Source of the DNA: Edaphochlamys debaryana
Lineage: Eukaryota; Chlorophyta; Chlorophyceae; Chlamydomonadales
DNA length: 64,000 nt
Direction of reading: 5' to 3'
NCBI GenBank assembly: GCA_016858145.1
Contig: JAEHOE010000016.1
Coordinates: forward strand, 806,001 to 870,000
The first letter of the stretch is position 1. Every line of letters begins with the position of its first letter. Shown piece after piece: positions 56,701 to 64,000 of this stretch. The translations under genes and the position numbers were made by a program. Below the pieces are notes generated by a model that worked only from the letters and a program-made list of their open reading frames with translations, was not told the origin of the DNA and did not search any database.

Positions 56701-59700
56701 CAATGGTTGGGCAGTGCGTGGTGGCGGTCGGGACCCGCATGGTAGGGGAGGTGCCCGCGCTCCAGCAGCCCGGCAGGGTCGGATGCATGCCCTGGGGCCC
56801 AGGCCCGAGCGCTCCATGAAGGAACGCCAGCGGGGGCTGCAGGCGCTCCCCAGTGCCTCTGCATACGGGAGGGGCTGGGGTGCTGGCCACCCCCCCGCAA
56901 GGGCAGCGGGGACCGGCCGGAGCGCGGAGCAGTCGGCCGTGGGTCTATCTGCTGGAGTGAGCAGAGGCGGCGGCTGGGTGCAGACCCAGACCAGATCCGT
57001 GGAGACTCAGCACGCAGCCCTGGGCGCCCCCACAGCATGTGCTGCGGAGGAGCGTCCACACACGTGTCAACGTCCCGCACCCCTTTGTCCACCCCGCAGG
57101 CGTGCTGACCTCGGACCCCCGCATCGTGCCCTCCACCGTGCCCGTCACGGAGCTGACCTTCGAGGAGGCCACCGAGCTGGCCTACTTCGGCGCCCAGGTG
57201 GGCGGGGGGCGGAGGGGGCCGCCGGGGCGGAAGCGTGTGTGTTTCGGGTCGGGGAGGTGCGGGCGGTGCGGTGCAATGCAGCTCAGGATGGGGATGCGAA
57301 GAGGGGGTCTTGGAGCTGGCTGTGAGACCCACAGTAGCCCTGGGCTGGCCTGGGTGTGGTTTCGGGGCACCCTAGGAGTACGTGTGGGGGTCTTCTCGCG
57401 ACCCTGCTCTCTCTCCCTCGGTTCGCCCCCCGCAGGTGCTGCACCCGCAGGCCATGCAGCCCGCCGTCCGCAGCGGCAAGATGAACGTGCGCGTCAAGAA
57501 CTCGTACAACAGGTGGGTGGGTGGGTCGGTGGGCGAGGGCGTGCAGCAGGCTGGATACAACGAGTCTTACTGGGCCGTGAGGACACAAGTCGGGGACGGT
57601 TGTAGAGGCTCATGGCGGCTCGTAGTTTCGGGTTCAGCCCACGCCGTTCCCGCTCTACCCGTCGCCGTTACCGACCCTGCTCGCGCCCCCTCGCCTGCGC
57701 TTCCCGGCACCCCGCAGGACTGCCCCCGGCACCATCATCTCGGCCCACCGTGACCTGGACTGCACCGTCGTGACCAGGTGGGGCCGCGCATGGGACCCAA
57801 GAGGGGAATTCTTCGTCGTAAACCCACGGACTGGGGAGGGGGGGGAACGTGAGTTGCGGCCTCGCCACGTTAACTGTCTCCAGGCAGCCTTGCTTGCCTG
57901 CTCCCGCGGCCCCTCTGGCCCCCCTCTGGGCAAGGACAAGGACAAGCACACCGCCCAGCCAGCCGCCTGTCCCTGGTACCCTTGTCCCAGTTCGGACTGC
58001 CCTCCGCCGCGACCCACCCCTCACGTCTTACTCCCCCTTCCCTCTACCACCCTCCCCCTTTCCCCTCAGCATCGTGCTCAAGTCCAACGTGACCCTGGTG
58101 GACATCATCTCGACGCGCATGCTGGGGCAGTACGGCTTTCTGGCCACCGTGTTCGACGCCTTCCTGCGCCACAAGATCTCGGTCGACGTGGTGGCCACCT
58201 CCGAGGTGCGCCGTACGACATGCCGTACCGCGGGCCGGGGCGCATGACGTACTGCACTGCGTGCCCGGACACCAGCCTTCAATGTAGTCGAGCGTACAGT
58301 CGGTTAGCTAGCGAGCTGGCGATGATGTTATTCTCCCCCGCGTGATCCGCTTCCCCTCTTCCCCTACCCCTCCTGTCAGGTGTCTGTGTCCCTGACCCTG
58401 GACCCCAAGAAGATCACCGGCGCCCCCGAGATTGAGCTGACGCAGGTGGGAGCATGGGGTGTTCAGGGCTGGTCGTGTAAACCAGCATGTCACCAGTAGT
58501 ATGGGGCTGTCGAGTCGCCATTGACGCCGTAGAACGGCCAGCACAAGCAGTGTCCACACTGTTTGGCTATGCTTGTTTGCCGCCATCCCTCGCTGCTTCA
58601 TGGAAACATGCAGCGGAGCAGACAACCCTGCAGTACGGAAGCGCTTGGACTAACCCCTCCTCAACCACCAACCGCCTCCCCCCCATCAGCTCTCCACGGA
58701 GCTCTCCAAGCTGGCCAACGTGTCGTACCGCAAGGGCCTGGCCATCATCTCGCTCATCTGCAACGTGGAGAAGACCAGCGAGATCCTCATGCGCGTGAGC
58801 AGATCTGGATCTGGCGTATCCAGCGGGATCTGGGTGTCTGCCGGGCTCGGCGCATCTGGGGAAGGGCTTGTGTGATCCTGTGCCGTGCGGTTTGGGGCCG
58901 TTGACCGTCAGTTCTTGCCATGCCGGCCGCCCACCTCGTCCACCCTGACGCCGCCACTCGTGACCCCACGCCCTCCCTCGCAGACCTTCTCGGTGTTCCA
59001 GCGCGAGAACATCAACGTGGTCATGATGAGCCAGGTGGGCGGGGGCTGCAGGGAGATCACGGGAGTTGTACTACGCAAGCCCGCCCCCGCGCAACACCAA
59101 CAACACCTTTCTGCCCGTTGCGAACGCCACGCCCGCTCGTTATCAAAATCTCCTTGCCCTCCCCTTCCCCTTCCCTCTTCCCCCACAGGGTGCCTCCAAG
59201 ACCAACATCTCGCTGGTGGTGGACGGCGACCGGGGCGTGGAGGCGGTGCGCGTGCTGCACAAGGAGTTCTTCGACGGGCCCTCGGTCTGCAACGCCACCC
59301 GCTCGGGTCCCACCGTGTCGCTGCCCAACGGCGCCCAGCACGGGGAAGCGGGCCAGGTGGGAGGGGCGGAGCGCGGGGGCGGGGCGCTTGGGCGGCGTGG
59401 GGACGGAATGGCGCTGTGGAGGGGCAGGGAGCAGGGAGAGGGCAGGCAAGGGGTGTAGAGGCCGACGGCCTGACGCGAGCGTATTGCCTTGTTTTGCTCT
59501 GCATGTCCCGCCCCCAACCAACGCACAGTGGCGCGCCCGCAAGTGAGCGAGCTGGCCTCGGGGGCAGCCTCCGCCACGGCAGCTTGCCGTCCCGCGTCAG
59601 CTGCCGCGCCTTCTGCTGTTTCCCGTGGCCTGCGGCTGCCGCGCGTTCGGCTCATGTGGTTCCTTCCGTGCCTCCGCCGGTCTGCTTTGCTAGGTGATGT

Positions 59701-59750
59701 TCCACAACTCGAGCCACAACGCGAGCCACGCCAACGCCAACAACAACTAA
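53717..59750 (+). CDS. AK: Chloroplast aspartate kinase (monofunctional)
   Basis: First enzyme of the aspartate pathway to Lys, Thr and Met: L-aspartate + ATP to aspartyl-4-phosphate. Sixteen exons: 53717-53950, 54181-54306, 54534-54613, 54824-54947, 55544-55630, 55989-56172, 56357-56458, 57100-57197, 57436-57512, 57718-57777, 58070-58205, 58380-58445, 58690-58794, 58984-59034, 59189-59356 and 59694-59750; 584 aa. Exon 1 is a transit peptide ([20 protein letters not shown]). The kinase domain starts [16 protein letters not shown] (residue ~80), with [22 protein letters not shown] and [16 protein letters not shown]. Two ACT regulatory domains follow ([20 protein letters not shown] and [16 protein letters not shown]), the usual site of Lys/Thr feedback. 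No homoserine dehydrogenase domain follows. Intron 1 has a GC donor (CAG|GCGAGT). The last exon could instead be 59529-59546 (WRARK stop); [14 protein letters not shown] was preferred. Confidence 0.93.
54948..55988 (+). repeat. GT-rich minisatellites in two aspartate-kinase introns
   Basis: At 54950-55110 variants of GGGTGGGTGCAGGGCAGTGG recur. At 55640-55780, within the next intron, GGGGTGGGGGCTGGC variants recur. Both are confined to introns and leave the exon between them (55544-55630) intact. Confidence 0.75.
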
Positions 59751-60999
59751 GCGCCTGCAGCATGGGGGCAAAAGCACGCGGGCATCGCGCCCGCGTGCCT
59801 CGACTGACTGAACTGTAGCGTGGAGTGAAGTGGAGGGGCGTGGCACTCGGCGTGGAGACGTCGCATCGGAGGACGGGAGCGGCCGGGAGCGGCGGGCGAG
59901 CAGCGGAGGCCGCTAGCGAGAGGCGGCTGCGGCTTGTGGCGAGAGGCAGGAGCGGACAGCGGAGGGTGCAGGGCGCGGACTCGGCAGGAATGCCGGCAGC
60001 GGCATTGGAGACATGCCCGGGGCGAACTCGGCTCGGGGCGTCGAATGGCGACACAAAATCGACCGGAAGAGTAAATAAGCGCAAGTCCCGACCGGCCCCG
60101 CACCCGTAACGCTGCCGAACACGGCGCGTGGGGGCGGCCCTCGGGCGCGCATCGGGGAACGCAGGAGCGGGGCCGGCAGGAGAGCAATGGCGGGACGAGG
60201 GCTTGGCGAGGCTGAGCACTGGAGCCGCGCCGGAGCTGCCATTGGGATGCCGGAAAGGCGGGCTGCGGGGTGTGACCTTGTCTTGGGTCGGGAAGACCAG
60301 ACGCGGACGTGCTCGGGCCCTTTGGGGCTCGTGAATGCAGCGATCTCGGTTTGCAGTTGCGATAGTACGTGAGTAAGCGGTCGTACGGCGAATCGGTGCC
60401 GTACGTGCGCGTGCGCGATGGTCACTCGTCGAACGGAGTGCGTACGGGGAGGGTTGCAGGGGTGCGGTGCTGCCCGGCGGTTGGCAGGGAACGGCGGTGC
60501 TGGGTATTGGGGCCGCAAATGACAGACCAGACGGATCCTGATCGCAAGATACACACAAGGATTTCAGCCTGGCCAAGTGCTTCATCGCCTTGGGGCTGAT
60601 GCGGATTGAAGAATGATGGTTTGCGCTGGTGTGGTGCGTTGCCGGGGAGGCTGGCAGCGAATGCTGGCGTGGGGGCCGGAGCGGGGGGCTGTGCGAGGGA
60701 CACGGCCCGGAGCGGAGGCCACACGTAGGGGTGAGGAGGGGCGCAAGGCCCCTGCGGCAAGGTGCTGAGGTGCTATCATGTGGACGCTGGCGCTGCTGAG
60801 ATGCAATTCTACGATTCTCGCTTTCCTTCACCCTCAATCGCCCCTATGTCCCCGCGCGCTTGCCGATGCACCTCCATTCCGTGGAATCCCCGCGAAGGAT
60901 GGGGCAAGCCGGCTGTCGTCCTCAGCAGCCTGCTCAGGTCTGAGAACCTGAGGAGGCATCGCGCTCTAACTTCGCGCGATATCTAGATGTTGTATTCTT
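59751..60999. other. Intergenic; no gene recognised
   Basis: 3' flank of aspartate kinase followed by about 1 kb without a supported gene. Long minus-strand frames overlap the aspartate-kinase 3' exons and have no family resemblance. Confidence 0.4.
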
Positions 61000-61939
61000 A
61001 GTCCAGTCCCATCTTTCAAGGTAGTACAGGATGCGATGGTTACAGCAGGAACCGCCCGCCTCCAGAAGGGGAGGGGTTGAGCGAGAGCGCCACCTACTGG
61101 GTGTGCACACCGACACCCACGCAACGTGACTGACTTTCGGTCGTCACACCACGTTGCTAGGGCCGGGCCCGTAGAGCCCCCCTCATTACTATTCCACTAA
61201 TTCCGCTGTGCCTTTAATCATCGTCAATCAAGGCCAGGACGCCTGGGGGCTCCTGCACAGTCAATCTGCCACCTGAGACTCGCAGGAAAGGGTGGTCCGC
61301 CTGTATTGTCTCCCAGCCACTTGGTGGCCTGAGCGCAGCAAAAGAGTGAAGCGCTCCCCAAAACTCAGCTGACACCAACACACGTCCACGGTTCAGCACC
61401 CCGAGGCGATTCCCATTCTCCCTTGTTGCGTATAGATATCGGCGTCCCTTCTCCATGGCTGTCGTGGCTGCAAGGCACACCACATCCCACACTCTCTGGT
61501 CAACTCCCTCCGTTGGTCGAGCCAGCCAAAGATTGAACCGGCGAATGGCCAGGTCCATGGCATGCCCTGCTCGGCCCCTAGACACGCGCACATCTCATCA
61601 ACCAGGCCCTCAGCCAAGTAGCATTTCCAAAAGTGGTGCAATCTGTCCCCTCCGTGCATCGCAATCTCACATGGGCACGTGGCCGTTCCTTCATGTGCCG
61701 AAAAGCCAGTAAAGCCGTTGAGCGCCAAGCGCCAGAAAGCTTCCTTCCACACGTTCTCCCAGCGCAGGGCCCACGGCGCCCAGTCCCTTACGGTGGATGA
61801 CACTACCGTCTGGCCAGGGTCTGGCCGCTCCAAGCTGAATGCCCAGGCCCGCACAACACATCTGCACGCCACTTGATTCAACGCATGGTCCACCAACATG
61901 ACCCAAGCCCTCCCACGCCGGCGCACGCCCTAGGCCCAC
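61000..61939 (-). pseudogene. LINE-type retrotransposon, 5'-truncated and frameshifted 3' end
   Basis: On the minus strand 61926-61393 encodes the end of a reverse-transcriptase-type polyprotein: VWKEAFWRLALNGFTGF, then a CPC...HHFWKC knuckle like the zinc-binding domain that follows reverse transcriptase in many plant LINEs. The continuation (RRFNLWLARPTEGVDQRVWD and on to LIDDD stop) is in another frame, 61591-61214, so a frameshift lies near 61560-61600. Downstream, about 61110-61020, comes the 3'-UTR motif shared with 2400-2515, including TGTAA. No reverse transcriptase or endonuclease part is present, so it is a dead fragment. Confidence 0.6.
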
Positions 61940-62488
61940 GCCGGTGCACGCCCTAGGCTGAGCGCGTGCCGTTCAGTTCTAACCTTCCCGGGCTCTAAGC
62001 TACGCAGCTACCCTTGAGCCCAGGCTTCCACCCTTCCATCTGATCCCATTCCATCCCAACCCCCGTGCCATCCCAGAACCCATGCAGGGAACGGCCGGAG
62101 ACTCTCCTGTGCCCCTCCCGCCGCCGCTCATGCAGCCTTGCGTTGAAGGTAGCCACCGGGGTGGTGGGTATAGAAGGGCTCCCGGGCTCGGTCCACCGTG
62201 AAGAGCGCCGCGCCCTCTCCCTGCGCACGTCAAGCATCAACAATGCGTCATGAGCCGGGCTGTCGAGGCACGTGCACGGGTGCCGTACAGGCCGCTCCTG
62301 CCGTACAGCACAGCATACGGTCCTGGCTCCACCCCGCCCAGGGTGCATGGTGCTGCGTGACGCGCTTCTGGGCCCAGGAGGAGGATCCCTGCTGCGGACG
62401 GACCCGCGAAGCCCTGGTCTGCCCCCCTGCCCCCCTGACGCAGCAAGGCCCCGGCACGGGGGTCGCTCACGCCCGGATAGGGGCTTCG
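61940..62488. other. 3' region of the CmcI-like gene; possible missing exon
   Basis: Several frames are open on the minus strand (61995-62348, 62237-62470) but none could be joined with confidence. The CmcI family normally continues past the last exon called, so a further exon may lie here. Confidence 0.3.
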
Positions 62489-64000
62489 CTACAGCTCGTA
62501 TGCGCCCACCTTCATGTACGTGCGGAGTGCCGGCGTGGGCCCTCCGTCGATGTGGAAGCGGCTCAGCTTGGTGTCCTGGGGTGCCCGGTTTGGGGTGTAG
62601 GGCACCCGGTTTAAGGTTTAGGGACGGACGTGAGGCCCGGAGCGAAACCAGGGGCGCGGCGAGCTACCGGTTCACAAGTGAGACTCAGGGAGGTGGGAGG
62701 CAGTGCGTGCAGTGCGTGCTGCGCACCAGTCAACGCGCCCACGTACGTACGTACCTGGATGATGCAGTAGGATCCAACCGTTACAAACTTGCAGTAGGCC
62801 CTGCACTCGTCCTGGGCAAGGGGCGGGGGCAAACGACTCAGAACAAAGCGGCTACGCGTGGGCGGCCACTAGACGGCATGAGCAGAGCGCTTCGTGTATT
62901 GCTGGCTACTGTGATGAGGATCTCCCTTTGCGCCTGCGGCTGCCTGAGAGGACACACAGTTGGGGTCCGTGTGCGGCAGGTCCGGTGGCTTGCTGTGCTA
63001 GGACCCACGTGACGTACAGTACCCCGCATGGTACCGAGTCGTACGGCCCAGCCACTGCTCAACTACAGCCGTCTCTCTACTGTCCCCAATGCATGCACGC
63101 AAACAATCGCCACCAGCCCCACCCCTCCCGGCACCCACTGACCAGCACATGATATTCTGCGTGGTTGGAGTCGAGGAGCACCAAAACCGCTTGGGCCTTC
63201 GACACAGCGTCGACCACCTGTGGACATACAATGGTAAAGAGCGCGAGGGTGGCAATGGAGCATCACGACGCTGGGCCCGATGACTAAAGCCTCCGAGCGT
63301 CAATGCCGTACCTGGTCCAAAATAGGCTTGTTGATGGCAGATCCCTGGCGCGTGGAAAACGAAGGGGCACGTTGCGTTGGTGGTTTTTTGGTGTGAGGGC
63401 ACCCCCCGCATCTGTGCGGGGGCACGACGCCCGTGACCTGCCCAAGTGTTGTTGTTAGACGGACAAGGGCATCAGCCGTGAATTCCCATACGGGCCGTGG
63501 GCCAAAGGGACATGCGCGCCAGCCCGCAGGGCTCTGAGCGTGCGTTATTAATGACCAACAACCAACGCTGGCACCCGAAGGTCCCCGCCCCACTAGCCCT
63601 CCTCACGTGCAGAAACGTCACGTACTTGGCCCCTGCATGACGCCCGGGGTTGGGTGATGGGAGCCGGAGCTGAATGCGTAAGCAGTAGCCTCCCAGCACC
63701 AGCCCTGGCGCCCGCCGCCCGGTGTCGCGTTCTGACAGGCTTACTGCACACAGGCCCTCCTGCCCTTCGCTGCATTGTACGTCCCCTTCAACCCCAGGGC
63801 CTGGCAAGCCAGCCGGCACTCACACAGGGGGTTCTTGGTGGGGTCCGAGATGGGCCTCTCGACGCTATACTTGCCGCTCCAATGCGCCTGGGTGGGCGGC
63901 GTAATGTCGATGGTGATGACCCGAGGCGAAGGCCGGCCTTGCCCCATAGCACTCAGCAGCTCCAGGCCGCTAGCCCACAGTAGCGCCGAGCCGCCGTTGG
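62489..64000 (-). CDS. CmcI-like cephalosporin hydroxylase / O-methyltransferase family protein, partial
   Basis: The 5' part is beyond the window. Minus-strand exons with matching phases: 64000-63824 (open to the right), 63632-63607, 63344-63312, 63217-63143, 62811-62755 and 62575-62489 (stop). They spell the SAM-dependent core: NGGSALLWASGLELL (cofactor loop), RVITIDITPP, then LWAKYVTFLHGSAIN, AVLVLLDSNHAEYHVLDECR, FVTVGSYCIIQ and DTKLSRFHIDGGPTP. Acidic residues in TIDI and LLDSNH are the expected Mg/substrate ligands of this family, which includes CmcI and rhamnosyl O-methyltransferases. In algae the substrate is unknown; a sugar methylation role is only a guess. The family usually has 30-40 more C-terminal residues, so MKVGAYEL-stop may be read-through into an intron (donor AAG|GTGGGC). 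Confidence 0.75.

Noticed and set aside
59143..60837. A 564-codon minus-strand frame
   Set aside because: It overlaps antisense the last two aspartate-kinase exons, is Arg/Ser/Pro-rich, and has no family features; explained by high GC.

Overview
The window looks like nuclear DNA of a volvocine green alga (Chlamydomonas, Volvox or a close relative). The evidence is high GC, genes split into many small exons with GT-AG introns and C-rich acceptor tracts, chloroplast- and secretory-type N-termini, TGTAA-type poly(A) signals after some genes, and strong similarity of the encoded proteins to plant and algal families. There is no sign of operons or bacterial signals. All gene models were built by eye, by joining exons whose phases agree; no database search was possible.

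Layout. 1-719 (minus) is the 5' end of a plasma-membrane H+-ATPase. 720-25241 is a gene-poor repeat block. Its main feature is a 15.6-kb element (3402-18959) with the hallmarks of a CACTA/EnSpm transposon: 35-bp terminal inverted repeats starting CACTA, a 3-bp target duplication (GCT) and AACGCA-type subterminal repeats. No transposase is visible. The interior consists of tandem arrays, above all an ~11.9-kb array of about 132 copies of an 89-90 bp satellite with higher-order periodicity. On both sides lie partly recent duplications (745 bp at >99% identity), one of them carrying a 1.4-kb insert with 9-bp direct repeats.

25242-64000 is the gene-rich part: ribosomal protein eL33 (minus); a prolyl-oligopeptidase-family serine peptidase (minus), head to head with the mitochondrial Fe-S factor IBA57 (plus); a 16-exon secretory GT61-like glycosyltransferase (plus); a GATA zinc-finger protein with an unusually long finger loop (minus); a secretory sulfotransferase-like protein (minus); a chloroplast YbaB/EbfC (STIC2-like) protein (minus), head to head with chloroplast aspartate kinase (plus); a decayed LINE 3' end (minus); and a CmcI-like hydroxylase/methyltransferase gene (minus) running off the right end.

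The genes are mostly unrelated housekeeping and secretory-pathway genes. The glycosyltransferase and the sulfotransferase-like protein could both act in Golgi glycan decoration. Two head-to-head pairs probably share short divergent promoters. An unexpected pattern is that many introns of these same two genes contain imperfect copies of the adjoining exon edge plus splice site.
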